64,000 nt of DNA, taken from the NCBI GenBank assembly GCA_030323885.1, contig CM059197.1, forward strand, positions 28,601,178-28,665,177. Reading direction: 5' to 3'. Shown here in pieces: positions 20,701 through 31,947 of this stretch. Both the position numbers and the translations under genes were made by a program. How positions within the stretch are numbered: the stretch's first letter is position 1; every line of letters begins with the position of its first letter. This stretch comes from Branchipolynoe longqiensis (Eukaryota; Annelida; Polychaeta; Phyllodocida; Polynoidae). A model generated the notes under the pieces. It worked only from the letters and a program-made list of their open reading frames with translations. It made no database searches and was not told where the DNA came from.

Positions 20701-21694
20701 GTGAGTGCTACTCATCATACTTCTCCTTCTTGGTTGTCCATCAGTAGCAACAGTGACATCAACTCATCATTTCTTGTGAACTCGTCGATGACCGATGAGT
20801 CCAATTTGTGCTCAGAATGTGCGGTGGCACGTTGGACATGCATGTGTAGCTGACGTCAGAGAGTCTGCTAGATGATATTTTCTCTGCTGATGTATTGTTT
20901 GACTTGAGATATACACATGTCATCTTACTAATACCTGTCTGTGTGTGCTGACTGGGAGGGGGGGGGGGCTCGCCATAATAAGGTCTGATGTACATGACAC
21001 GATAACTTTAACACAGGCTGCTGGACACAATGCACAGCAGTGAATGTGAAACAGTGCCTCGATGTCCTCAGGTGGGGCTGCCCTATCAGCAGGGACAGTA
21101 GAATCTGCATTATCGCAGAAATTCGCAGTTGGTATTTTAATCCCAGTTTGATTTCCGCTTTCATCTTGAATTGTGCAGCACAGTACCCCTTCAACTAGAT
21201 AAAAGATTCACCCATACTTATAGTACATGGGATGAACCCTAACATAGTCTAAATACAGGCGAAAATAGCTTTAGTATGGAACAGGAAGTAGAAACTCTGG
21301 CTCCAGGATCAAATGGCTACCCATATCGGCACAGAGTTGTTGAAATGGGTGAGAATACAAAAAGACAAGATGGTGACGATAAAACACCATCGGTTTTATT
21401 TTTAAAACCCTTAAACTACATGTTTTATTATATATTTCAAATCAAAAGTAGCGGATAAATCTGAAGATTTATGTGAAGAATATACTTTGCTTCTTAAATT
21501 AAGAATTTACGTGTGCAATCAATTTCCCCACCATGTCGAAATTCTTTGCCCGTTTTTCTAATATGTTGGTTGTCACCCCTGTACTGGATGTACGGGGTGA
21601 ATGCTTTATCTACCATTCAACATGACTGAGAGTGCCAGAATAATTGCACGTAGACCTTTTCCATACACCAGGTATCGTGAACTGCTACCTACAA
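20701..21694. other. No gene seen; presumptive intron
   Basis: Nothing coding recognised. A run of G residues lies near 20958-20968. If 20608-20700 is an exon, this is the start of its downstream intron. Confidence 0.4.
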
Positions 21695-21782
21695 CATTTA
21701 TTGTTGATACTGCCATCAGAGGGCAGGTTCAACGTAGACTATCTTTTTCGCAAAAGGAAACTTGGTGGTGGAAATCATCTAT
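21695..21782. repeat. REP-3-like unit
   Basis: GCCATCAGAGGGCAGGTT and GGTGGTGGAAATCATCTATT match the tandem units at 14733-15095. Confidence 0.5.
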
Positions 21783-21981
21783 TGCATGATAAGGCAAGGA
21801 GCGGTTCACTCAGTCTCAGGATAGTGTGAGTGACTGGAAAATCAGTGTCATGGTGCTGCAAGCCTGGGGGGTAGCAGCTAGCACTATAAAGTGACAATGA
21901 ATGTACATCGCCATAAGTCGCTACCAAACTTAATGTCAGCTTAGATGTTGCCAGGACATAAACCTCCAACAATCAAACACA
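21783..21981 (+). mobile_element. SINE-A, head-truncated
   Basis: AAGGCAAGGAGCGGTTCACT, CAGGATAGTGTGAGTGACTG, AGCACTATAAAGTGACAATG, CAGCTTAGATGTTGCCAGG, then an A/C-rich tail. Confidence 0.8.
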
Positions 21982-22179
21982 TTTATTACAGAATCCCTTA
22001 GTTACCTCTGTAAACCTAAACCAAAAGCAGCCTAGTTTCTTTCCTGTCTCCACCGCTGCATTCTTAATAAAAGAGTTTGCTTTTCTGACTCCACATGCCA
22101 CTGTGCCACTCTAACTAACCACGCTACTCCACCACATCTTGGAATTTCTTCATCTCGGCTCCTACCAGTGCCGGATGAT

Positions 22180-22370
22180 TAGAGCGCGCATGAGCCGCTA
22201 TGACGGCGCTGTCTCACTCGCTCAGCCAATCAGCGACGCGCGAAGGGAGGGGCGCCTCTAGCGGCGCCAGTGGCGGAGTGCTCTCCGCGTTTTGTTCCCG
22301 GTCGGCACGTGATAAATAGCTGGCACTTCCAAGGACACGCCTCACCAGCAGTCCACCGAGCATCGCTCGG
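22180..22370 (+). promoter_or_regulatory. Candidate RNA polymerase II promoter
   Basis: A CpG-rich island in an AT-rich neighbourhood. It contains a CCAAT box (AGCCAATCAG, core 22226-22230), GGAGGGGCGCC, an E-box CACGTG (22306-22311) and a TATA-like GATAAATAGC (22311-22320). These sit in the order and spacing of a focused promoter firing on the plus strand near 22345. The downstream side is interrupted at 22371 by a SINE-A, so no coding exon can be read. Motif-based inference only. Confidence 0.35.
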
Positions 22371-22694
22371 TGGGTTGATGGAGTTTTATGTCTGGCAACA
22401 TCTAGGGTCATATCAGGATGGGTGCTGACTTGTGACAGTGCATACTCATGGTGACTTTATAGTGTTTCCCCACTGGGAAATATGGTCACCGGCACCATGA
22501 TCTGATATCCTACTCAGCCACATTATCCTGACACTGAGCTAACCTGTCCTTGGCCTATCCTATTAATGCCAAGCGTCAGGCTAGGAAGCAACACATGGTA
22601 ATTTGATTAGTCATTGCTTTGCCTCGACTGGGAATCGAACTCCCGATCTCCCGCACGAGAAGCGCGCGCTCTACTGATTCGGTCACTGCTTCCG
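22371..22694 (-). mobile_element. SINE-A, full length
   Basis: TTATGTCTGGCAACATCTAG on the tail side, CACATTATCCTGACACTGAG, and head-side GGGAATCGAACTCCCGATCT with CTACTGATTCGGTCACTGC. The B box is well preserved. Confidence 0.9.
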
Positions 22695-22829
22695 GTGATC
22701 CTATCCTAGGAATGATGCCCCTTTTGGATTAACTTGTCTGATCCATACGTTGATACATACTGACATAAGCCTGAGTATCTATACATGCATTGATAAGAGG
22801 GATCATATCTGCACATGATGTACAGTTAG

Positions 22830-23141
22830 TTAATCTGATGTCACACATCACTGGTTTGGGGGAAACGGACAGAAACCGAACAAAGGCCGGTTTGTGTCCG
22901 TTCAAGTTTTGAACATGCACAAAACTAGGAACAGATGCTGCCGGATTGACAGCTATGGTTCTTGTCCGGTTTGAGTTTGTTTTGTCCGTTGGCTGACCAT
23001 TTCCTGTCCGTTTCCTGTCTGTTTTATGTCTGTTTCATGTTGCAACACTTTGACACATTTTAATACATTTTTATTCTTATCACCACCGGACTGGACAATT
23101 CTGTCCGTTACTCAATTCGGTGATGTGTGACAGCCGCATTA
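22830..23141 (+). mobile_element. MITE-2 copy
   Basis: Left end CTGATGTCACACATCAC, right end GGTGATGTGTGACAGCCGC, imperfect inverted repeats. Inside are AACCGAACAAAGGCCGG, AGTTTTGAACATGCACAAAA and about four units of the TTCATGTCCGT-type 11-mer. Confidence 0.8.
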
Positions 23142-23342
23142 GGGACATGTTATGACACTTTGAAACGTCGACCCTGCAGAAATTATGGGGTATAAATGTT
23201 GTCAAGCGTTTTCATTTGTTGCAAGGGTACTTTGGCACATGAAATAGTGAAGCAAACAATTCATTTTGATTTCGCTTTTATTTCTATTTTCTACCCAGCT
23301 TAAGCATCATCTCTGCAGAGTATATAATATATACCTTCATAT

Positions 23343-23520
23343 ATGTGGATACATACATATACATATATATTATATATATTTTATATATTATATATATTAT
23401 ATATATTATATGTATTATATATATTATATATATTATATATATTATATATATTATATATATTATATATATTATATATATTATATATATTATATATATTATA
23501 TATATATATATATATATTAT
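23343..23520. repeat. AT microsatellite, mostly 9-bp TATATATTA units
   Basis: Runs directly into the 3' tail of a minus-strand LINE at 23522. Tyrosine/isoleucine frames are composition artefacts. Confidence 0.9.
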
Positions 23521-23521
23521 A

Positions 23522-24285
23522 TCAATCAATCAATCAATAGTTCCGTCCTCTAGTCGAGGGTTGGATGCAATGGTTCTCCACTTGTCCCGATGGTGTGCTG
23601 TTCTGATAGACTGTGAATAATTCAAGCCTGTCCACTGTGAAATATTTGTAAACCATGATGTTCTTGGTCTCCCTCTCCCTCTGCTGCCATTCACCTTCCC
23701 TTCCAACAATGTATGGTATATTGAACTCTGACGAATGATGTGGCCAAAATAAATAAGTTTCTTTGTCTGTATAGTGGCAAACAAGCTTTTCTTATTTTTA
23801 CTTTTTCTGAGAACTTCTTTGTTGGTGATCTTCGTTGTCCATGATATTTTCATCATCCTTCGATAAGTCCACATCTCAAATGCTGTTAAACGTTTGTACA
23901 TTTTCTTAGAGATTGTCCATGTCTCAGGCCCCATACATTAGAGTAGACCACACATAACACTGAAGAATATGCTTCCTTGTTTGTATTAATATCTTACTTG
24001 ATGTTAACACTCTATACATTTTGGAGAATGTTGGTCGGGCTATTGTTATCCTACTTTTAATTTCTTCCTCACATCTCCCATCATTTGTAATCTTTTGTCC
24101 GAGATATATGAATTCGGCTACTTGTTCTATGTTTGTGCCATCTATGGTTATATTGACATTTGGTTTATCTGTCTTTTTACTTATAACCATTGTTTTGGTC
24201 TTCCTGGCATTCATCTTCATGTTGGATAGTATTCCAGTTTTATTGATTCTATTCACTATATCTTGTAGGTTTTTCTCACTATATA
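23522..24285 (-). mobile_element. 5'-truncated RTE-like LINE
   Basis: The minus strand encodes the C-terminal part of the endonuclease-reverse transcriptase type that annotators often see in RTE-like elements. Blocks in order: M-N-x-x-K-T-K-x-M, F-I-Y-L-G (24131-24145), Y-V-W-S-T-L-M-Y-G, E-T-W-T, Y-F-G-H and G-R-P-R-T-S-W near the end. One frame change lies at about 23925-23934. The tail is (ATTG)n at 23522-23538. AT-rich sequence resembling the microsatellite continues beyond the 5' end near 24285, so insertion into an AT tract is likely. RT catalytic motifs are missing; inactive. Confidence 0.85.
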
Positions 24286-24690
24286 TTATATATATTATGT
24301 GTATTATAATAACATTATAATTATATAAATAACGGAGCTCAAATATAGGTTGTATTGTATTTATTATTGTCCGAACTTGCTATTTGTTGAATTGGAGTCG
24401 CGCGCCAACCTCCTTTGGCACGCGCGCCTATGGGGCGCCACCTGTATTGCGCCATATTGGATTCACTTTGTCGATGTGTGGTGCCTCGTTGGAGAAGATA
24501 CGTACAAGAGGGGACTGGAGTAGTAATGCAGTTTTTGAGTATTTAAAAACACCATTGACTACAAGGATAATGGATGACATGAGAGTGGCAGCAAGGTTAG
24601 CGGATGAAGTTATTTGAGTTGGCCTTTATATATATATATGTGTAGTTATTCAGCTAGACAACGATAGAGGGGATCGGACCAACTCTGTAC
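24286..24690. other. No gene seen
   Basis: AT tract, then a short CpG-bearing patch (GAGTCGCGCGCCAACCTCC, GGGGCGCCACCTG) near 24397-24443, and (TA)n near 24629. Confidence 0.5.
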
Positions 24691-24935
24691 GTCGAGTCAA
24701 ACCAGTGACTTACTTGGTACAACCTAGCCTGGCTAGTATTACTAGGATAGGGCACTCAGTATTACGAGGATAGTTTCGTATCAGGATAATGTGACTGAGT
24801 GGGAAATTGGTGGCCTGGTCTCCCAGTGGAAAAGCACTATAGAGTTGCCATGAGTGTGCACCATCACAAGGTGGTGCCTATCCTCATATGACCATAGATG
24901 TTCCCAGGACTTCAACCCCAACAAACAACCAAACA
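24691..24935 (+). mobile_element. SINE-A, head-truncated
   Basis: GTCGAGTCAAACCAGTGACT, GGATAATGTGACTGAGTGGG, CATATGACCATAGATGTTCC, (AAC)n-like tail. Confidence 0.85.
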
Positions 24936-25283
24936 GAAAGGATATGAATGCCTGGTGACCAACTGGGGGTTAGGAAGATGGACTCTCCCATCAACCCAAA
25001 GAAGAGTCCAAAGCACAGCAGTGAGGGGAGGCCGCCTGGTCCTGTCGTTCCTATCGAATCAGCAGCAATTAGAAATAGGGAATAATTCTGTCCACAATAA
25101 AAGCGCAATCTATTCGGTAATACGATTTGGTATAATTACAAACAGGTGCTCTAAATATAGATTGATGCATCAGTTTGTCCATCTGATTGCTTGAATACTC
25201 ATGTTGGAGTTCATCATTCGTAACGAGGTTATGGCAATTATGCCATTGTGCTATAAATAGAAGTTTGGATGTCCGATTTACCA

Positions 25284-25558
25284 GGCCGGGACGGCTAAAT
25301 CGGTTAGAACACTGGATTATTTCCTTTCCAGAAGGTCGTGGGTTCGAACCCCACTTTAGTCAAACCAATGATTTACAATGTTAATGTTTGTCGCGATCTA
25401 GCCTGGTACTTGGTGTAACTAGGATAAAGCAAGGACTGATTTGCCCAGAATCAGTCTGCCCTACTTGGATATTGGGTCATTGTACCAGTGGCCTGCTGTC
25501 CCAGTGAGGCAGCACTATAAAGTCGCAATGAAGCTGCACTGCCACAGGTGGGTACAAT
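25284..25558 (+). mobile_element. SINE-A, 3'-truncated
   Basis: Good head: GGACGGCTAAATCGGTTAGA and GTGGGTTCGAACCCCAC. Body follows to CACTGCCACAGGTGGGTACA, then stops before the GATATGACC domain. Confidence 0.85.
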
Positions 25559-26208
25559 ACGCAAAGCAGCAAACACATTGGTCTCTTCATAAGGTGTATT
25601 TCTCTCACCTGATTGCGATCACATTCAATTCATTGTCAATATCAAATCTACCAGACTCTTACCGTTAACTAGGTGTAACCCTGAGCTGTTAAACACTCCT
25701 ATCATAATTCATAGGGGCATCTCTGACTGATTGTCCACTTAATTATGCATCCAGTTGCTGATGAGGTCGAGCCGAATGCAGTCATTAGGATGCCTGGTCC
25801 TGGCGTTATGATAGCCAGTGCCTTTCGCCCAATTCATGCCCGATGCCCAGAATTATTGCGCATACACGTAGGAAGTAAGAGGGCTCAAGGCGTTCCGGGT
25901 GCATCTGAACACCAGGGATGATAGATCTCCGCGATTTCGCGGATTTCCGCTATTGTTAATATTCACTAATTAACGTTTGCAAAATATAAATATATAACAT
26001 TTGACCCTCCAAACGGGTCTATAGGCGACAACGGCCAGACGCAGCTAGCATACAGTGCTTATAGCCCCTCACAGGTGGCGCCCGTGTGGCCAATACTGTA
26101 AATGCACATGGCCAGTTAGATAGGATATAGTTAGTATACTATAACATACGGAACTGAAGATAGACTGTGTACTTGTTGATATTTCCATAATAGTTTATAG
26201 AGCACATA
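25559..26208. other. No gene seen; one CTCF-like motif
   Basis: CTCACAGGTGGCGCCCG at 26068-26084 fits the CTCF core loosely. The rest is unassigned. Confidence 0.45.
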
Positions 26209-26455
26209 TATAAGCCTGTCTGAAAAGGTGATAACTAATTGTTTGTTGTTCTTGTAACGATTGACACAAAGCAGTAAAGAAACGGTTACTCTGAACACAC
26301 AAGGACATCTGTTTCAAGTCAGAATGTATTCTTTTTGGATTATGAAACACCATGTAAAAAACAAATCAGTTCATCCTGAGCAAATGCATATGTTGATTGT
26401 TACAATGGACAAAGTGTTGTCCCATTTTACATATCACCTTTTGAGAGTCTCATAT
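26209..26455 (-). mobile_element. MITE-3 copy
   Basis: Inverted copy of 19030-19292: TATAAGCCTGTCTGAAAAGG at the left, CACCTTTTGAGAGTCTCATA at the right, with TTGATTGTTACAATGGACAA inside. Confidence 0.75.
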
Positions 26456-26489
26456 GTATATAGCAATTGATTAGTTTGAATTCCGTTCG

Positions 26490-26542
26490 TATATGACTTT
26501 AGATGTTGCGAGAACATACAATCCAAACAAAAAAGGGTTTGG
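26490..26542 (+). mobile_element. SINE-A 3' tip
   Basis: ATATGACTTTAGATGTTGCG followed by an A/C-rich tail. Confidence 0.65.
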
Positions 26543-26569
26543 TATGTGCGAGAATATAGTCACAACAAG

Positions 26570-26960
26570 GACAGGTGAAAGCTGACTTCCGGCATTTCCC
26601 CCCGATTCTCTGACAGTGCTAATCCTATGGGGGAAATGCTGCGTTTTCCCGTGAATTCGCCGTTGGCGCCGCCAAGGTCTCTGCTTGATTTCCGCGTTTT
26701 TTTGTCGGAAACTACTTTCATCCCTGGAACACTCTTCACTCCCGCGCATGCCTGCCATGCTACCCCGCGCATGCGCAGTCCTTCGTAAAGACTAGACTTT
26801 GGCAGCAAGGCGAACATTGAGCAAAAACCCCAACCCAGTAAGTGTGTGCCATTGTCCATGATGTGCGCAACATGGGTAATTGAGAGCGCGAGACTGTATA
26901 TTCTCAGTAGATTTGAAAGCGACGGTTGGCGCCGACTATATTGTTCTTTTTGAACTAACA
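26570..26960. promoter_or_regulatory. Candidate CpG-type promoter: ETS, E2F-like and NRF1-like motifs
   Basis: ACTTCCGG (ETS, about 26583), TTGGCGCC (E2F-like, about 26664 and 26926) and CGCGCATGCGCA (NRF1-type palindrome, 26766-26777) fall within 350 bp. This trio is characteristic of animal housekeeping promoters. No attached exon was identified on either strand. Confidence 0.3.
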
Positions 26961-27165
26961 AAATTGGCCGCCGATCGATGCCCCACCTACTGTAATCTAT
27001 AAGAAACGGTTATTATGCAGTTAAGCGAATATCCGCAGTAGAATTAAAATGAGACGATTGGCACCATCTATATTGTCCTTTTGTACTAACAAATGGTCGC
27101 CGATCGATGTGTCACCTACTGTAAATTCCCAACAATGGCTATGACGCAGTTAGCGAATCTAGACA
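26916..27165. repeat. Two diverged ~130-bp direct repeats
   Basis: ACTATATTGTTC, ACTAACAAAATTGGCCGCCG, ATCGATGCCCCACCTACTGT and GCAGTTAAGCGAAT recur in order as CTATATTGTCC, ACTAACAAATGGTCGCCG, ATCGATGTGTCACCTACTGT and GCAGTTAGCGAAT. Confidence 0.7.
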
Positions 27166-27375
27166 CTTTGACCAGAACTTTTAACTGATCGGACGTGTTT
27201 CCTTAGCACAGACTTCCCGTCCCACCCACCCAACTAATATATAGATCGATAGGGTTAAGTGGCTGAAATCCTTGAAACATCTAAAATCATTAATATCATG
27301 AATCTAACTGTAACAAGCTTAAATAGAAAGAATAAATGCCACTTCATACTACTGTCTCTCGTTTGTTCAATTATA
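27160..27375. repeat. REP-4 copy
   Basis: CGTCCCACCCACCCAACTA, GTGGCTGAAATCCTTGAAA and AAAGAATAAATGCCACTTCA match 56930-57150 in the same order and orientation. The AATAAA could be coincidental. Class unknown. Confidence 0.6.
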
Positions 27376-27539
27376 TGAAGTTTGCGGTTGTAATTAAGTG
27401 AAAAATGAATGATGATATAAACACGACGCAAAGGAAGCAATTTTAAATTTTAAGTGCACACCAGCATGCTTAGATTTCCAGGAAAGAATGGCATGAATCT
27501 CCAGCACGTTCCTAGTAAGCGACCATTAACTCTATTCTC

Positions 27540-28790
27540 GTCACAATACCACCACCTCAACACCTCACCACCTCGCCACATCATTATATCATCACATCAC
27601 AAAACCAATTCACCACCTCCCAACGTCCATATCACAAAACCAACTCACGACCTCACCACATCATTATATCATCACATCACAAAACCAACTCACCACAACC
27701 CAACGTCCATATTACAAAACAAACTCCCCACCTGACCACATCATTATATCAGCACACAACAAAACCAACTCACCACCTCCCAACGTCCATATCACAAAAC
27801 CAACTCACCACCTCACCACATCATTATATCATCACGCAACAACACCAACTCACCACCTCACCACATCATTATATCATCACATCATCACACAACAAAACCA
27901 AGTCACCAACTCACCACCTCCCAACGTCCATATCACAAAGCCAAACCACAAGCTTATCACATCATTATGTCATCACATCAGAAAACCAACTCACCACATC
28001 CCAACGTCCATATCACAAAACCAACTCACCACCTCACCACATCATTATATCATTACACAACAAAACCAACTCACCACCTGCCAACATCACCACCTCACCA
28101 CCTCACCAGCTCACCACATCGTTATATCATCATCTCACAAAACCAACTCACCAAATCACCATCTCCCCCACCTCCCCCACCTCCCCACATCATCACCTCA
28201 CCATATCATCATATCATCAAAACTTTACAAAACCACCTCAGGACACCACCACATAACCACATGACCACAAAGCCAACTCCCCACCTCCCCACCTCCCGAC
28301 CTCCCCACCTCCCCACCTCATCACCTCACCACCTCACCACCTCACCACCTCACCACCTCACCACCTCACCACCTCACCACCTCACCACCTCACCACCTCA
28401 CCACCTCACCACCTCACCACCTCACCACCTCACCACCTCACCACCTCACCACCTCACCACCTCACAACCTCACCACCTCACCACGTCACCACATCATCAT
28501 CTCACCACCTCACCACCTCACCACCTCACCACCCTATCACCTCAGAACCTCACCACTTCACCACCTCACCACATCACCACCTCATCACCTCACCACCTCA
28601 GAACCTTACCACCTCACCACGTCACCACATCATCATCTCACCACCTCACCACTTCACCACCTCACCACCTCACCACCTCACCACCTCACCACCTCACCAC
28701 CTCACCACCTCACCACCTCACCACCTCACCACCCTGTCACCTCAGAACATCACCAGCTCACCACGTCACAATACCGTTTGCACATGTCCC
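27540..28790 (+). repeat. (CCACCTCA)n satellite with a longer-unit flank
   Basis: 27540-28290 has longer units built from CATCATTATATCATCACA, ACAAAACCAACTCACC and CAACGTCCATATCAC. 28326-28464 is an almost pure 8-bp CCACCTCA array of about 17 units, with further arrays to 28735. A-C composition is extreme. The His/Thr/Pro/Ser open frame is an artefact of an array lacking stop codons. Confidence 0.95.
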
Positions 28791-28823
28791 ATACCTTTAG
28801 GAACTTTTCAGATGGACGAAACC

Positions 28824-29110
28824 TTAAAGTTGTGTGGTGTAATTTTATTGAGTTACTGCCATTTTCCTAGATACATATATTAGATTGATTGCTATAATTG
28901 ACTGTGCTCTATTTTAGAGTAACTTTTAGCTTAAACGACTAAATGTGCAGATCTTTTGATGTGAAGACATACAACATTAACGTTGATGCGCGCATCGAAA
29001 TTCTGATGGCATATGCTTCACCAGTAACATCCTCTATTAAATGTAATTGAATATGAATAAGCATTGAATATGAGGTTACACTGTTAGTAGAATTGGATAC
29101 GGTTATGTAA
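28824..29110 (-). mobile_element. MITE-1, right part decayed
   Basis: TTAAAGTTGTGTGG at the left (TTAA 28824-28827), TCTGATGGCATATGCTTCAC and AGTAACATCCTCTATTAAAT inside. The right terminal repeat was not found. Confidence 0.6.
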
Positions 29111-29218
29111 CATTACATATTGCTATGACTCTCCTTAAATCCCAGATTAACAAACAAACAAAAGCTGCAAGATGTATCTGTTCGAGGGCCCTAGGGTGTA
29201 CTGGACGCCTGTAAGTTG

Positions 29219-29538
29219 ATTGGTTGTTGGGGTTTTACGTATTGGCAACATCTAAGGTCATATCAGGACGGGTACCTAGTTGTTACAGGCACACTCATGG
29301 CGACTTTATAGTGCTGCCCCACTGGAAAATCAGGCCGCCGGCACCATGCCCGATATCCCAGTCAGTCACATTTTCCTGACACTGAGCTAACCAGTTCTTG
29401 CCATATCCTGTTAATGCTGAGCGCCAAGCTAGGGAATGACAAGTATCAATTGAAAATCATTGGTTTGACTCGACTGTGAACTGAACTGCCGACCTTCTGC
29501 ATGGGAGGCCTGCGCTCTACCACTTCGGCCACTGCTGC
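29219..29538 (-). mobile_element. SINE-A, full length
   Basis: GGTTGTTGGGGTTTTACG tail side, GGCGACTTTATAGTGCTGCC, CACATTTTCCTGACACTGAG, CATTGGTTTGACTCGACTG, and head CTCTACCACTTCGGCCACTG. It lies just outside duplicated block A. Confidence 0.9.
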
Positions 29539-29618
29539 ATGTAAGTGCAGACCAGTGATGGGTTGCAAAGTCAGGCATGTACCAACACCTCTACTCCTTA
29601 TTCTACTGAGTTGTGCCT

Positions 29619-29998
29619 AAAGGCCCTGTCACATATCACCAGCTTGGGGGAAACAGAAAGAAACCGAACAAAGTCTGTTGATATCCGGCAAAGTCCGGTT
29701 TGTGTCTGTACAAGTTTTGAACATGCATAAAACTTGGAATGGATGCCGCCATATTGACGGCTACGTTTCTTGTCCAGTTTGAGCCCATTTACTCTGCTTA
29801 CTGTCCATTGGCTATCCGTTCATGTCCGTTTCATATCCGTTTCATGTCCTTTTCATGTCCGTTCGTCCAGCGCCCATTGACCCGATCTCGCAACATTTTG
29901 ACACATTTTAATACATTTTGATACTTATCATGCCGAATACCATCGGACTAGACAATTCTGTCCGTTGCTCAATCCGGCAAAGTGTGACAGGCACTTTA
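29619..29998 (+). mobile_element. MITE-2 copy, block A
   Basis: AAAGGCCCTGTCACATATCA at the left, GGCAAAGTGTGACAGGCAC at the right, with about four TTCATGTCCGT-type 11-mers and a TTTTGACACATTTTAATACA block. The orthologous or paralogous copy is 39305-39687. Confidence 0.85.
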
Positions 29999-30057
29999 CC
30001 AAGAGACACGCTGGCAGTAATTGGACAGCTAGATGGAGAACACAACTAGCAAATAGC

Positions 30058-30675
30058 TTGTTTGTTGTTTTTACCTCCTAGCAACAGCTACGGTCATATT
30101 GGGACATGTACCAAATTGGTACAGTGCACACTTTCAATGACTTTATAGTGCTGCCCCACTGGGGATCAAGTCACCAGCATCATGACCCAATTTTGCATAC
30201 ATTATCCTAATACTGTGCTATTAGTTGTTTTTACCAAACCTGACGATTTTCATTCAAGACATAACTCTTCAAATAGCCCCACTGGGGGATCAAGTCACCA
30301 GTATCATGACCCAATTGTGCATACACTATCCTTATACTGTGCTATTCGTTGTCGTTACCAAACCTGACGACTGTCATTCAAGACATAACTCTTCAAATAA
30401 CCTCATACCCCAACCTCACAAAGCCACAGCGTAAACTGAGTATCCCTACTAAAATTAGCGCACAGGGTATGTATATACCAAGATGTCGCAAACATAGCAA
30501 CAACAAAACTATCGCATCCATTATCCTGATACTGTGCTGTCCTGTTAATGCCTAGCGCCAGGTTTGGTAATGACAACTTATAATTTTGTGAGTCATTGGT
30601 TGGACTAGGCTGCGATTCTCACTCCCGACCTTCCATACGGGAAGCCTGCGCTCTACCAATTCACCCACTGCATCC
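30058..30675 (-). mobile_element. SINE-A interrupted by a 121-bp tandem duplication and other sequence
   Basis: The 3' domain at 30058-30197 (CTCCTAGCAACAGCTACGG) and head side at 30508-30675 (CATTATCCTGATACTGTGCT, CTCTACCAATTCACCCACTG) flank foreign DNA. From CCCCACTGGG to ACTCTTCAAATAG, a ~121-bp unit starting near 30158 is repeated at about 30279. The same structure is in block B, so it predates the duplication. Confidence 0.75.
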
Positions 30676-30894
30676 TCTCGACTAGCAAATAAGCAGCACT
30701 GTGATGTCTGCCAATGTTATCTGGCCATGTTGATAATCTACATAATGATCTATTCACATGTGATAACCAACACTGCGCAGCACGCCAAACAGGTGACACT
30801 GAGTGTGGCGCATGTGCACCAAGAGCCGTCGTTTGGTAACCATTTGCAAATTGACACATACATAATTTATACATCTTGTGCACATATATCATGT

Positions 30895-30990
30895 GTTATT
30901 GTTATTGCGAGAGTTGTGGCAGTTGATCTTTCAGATGTTGTGGTTTGTCATTTGGAATTAGAGAACTGATCAGTTTCAGTGCATCCGAAT
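30895..30990 (-). pseudogene. LINE C-terminal relic
   Basis: The minus strand reads a decayed C-H-N-S-R-N-N motif, matching the start of the WNALP-type LINE remnant at 40139-40390. Only the edge of the RT C-terminus is present. Confidence 0.45.
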
Positions 30991-31734
30991 AAATGATGAC
31001 TGTCATTCAAGACATAACTCTTCAAATAACCTCATACCCCAACCTCACAAAGTCACAGCATAAACTGAGTATCCCTACTAAGACTAGCTCATGGTGTATG
31101 TACGTACCAAAATGTTGCAAACATGACAACAACAAAACTAACATCATTATGGCTAGCCACTAACACCTAAGATGGCAAGGCAACTAGAAAATTGAGACTA
31201 TTGCTGTTCAGCGATGAAAACAAACCGCAATGTGACGTACTGATTATGGACAGCGTCAATACGCCATCACCCACAAAAAGATGACATTCATGACCATCCC
31301 GGTCTCTGACGTCAGTCGCAAGACTTAATGTTGTGAGCAGCAGCTCACTATGCACTTTGTTCCCTAGACCTCTGGGACATGCGCAGAGGGCCCTGACCTT
31401 AATGGCAGCGGCGTAGATAGATTACCTCTCTCCATCTAGGTAGGGGACGGCGACGAGAGATTCTGGGCAGCTGTTCGGGGTGTGCTCGGAGTGCTGGGCG
31501 TGGTGCGGGGGGGTGCGGGTGGGGGTGCTGGGAAGTGATGTTGGGATGCCGGAGCACGTGGGTGGGAGGTGCCGGGAGGTGAGCCGCCATTATCCCTTTC
31601 CTTGGTTATATTTAACACATTGTCAACATCTTACTTAGTGTTAGGAGTAGTGGTTGCAACTTAACTTGTTTGCCAGTATGGTCGCACCTACAAATCAGGG
31701 TCATTGAACCTCACAGGTGAGTCCTCCTTACAGA

Positions 31735-31830
31735 GTATGTGGATGGGATGGTCCTTGTGGTTAGAACACCCATAGTACCTGCCCTTATAGCAGGTCATGA
31801 GATAAATCCCTGGCCGAGGTCAAGTTGCAT
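31735..31830 (+). mobile_element. tRNA-like SINE head
   Basis: GGGATGGTCCTTGTGGTTAG then CAGGTCATGAGATAAATCCC resemble A and B boxes at tRNA spacing. The equivalent in block B is at 41758-41848. No body was recognised. Confidence 0.4.
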
Positions 31831-31947
31831 AATCTGATAGATTTTACTGTCTGTCTAATTATTTACATAAATATATTAGCGAATCGATATGACTATTTAA
31901 TTACATCTAATTTAGCAGGTTTATTTTCTTAGAAGTATATTTAACGT

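Noticed and set aside
23266..23620. Tyr/Ile-rich frames on both strands
   Set aside because: They read through the TATATATTA microsatellite.
27967..28800. 277-codon open frame rich in His, Thr, Pro and Ser
   Set aside because: It is the 8-bp CCACCTCA satellite read in a frame that lacks stops.
31677..31716. 40-nt micro-exon with AG/GT borders, present in both blocks (also 41705-41744)
   Set aside because: Three differences in 40 nt between copies, two changing amino acids; no constraint visible.
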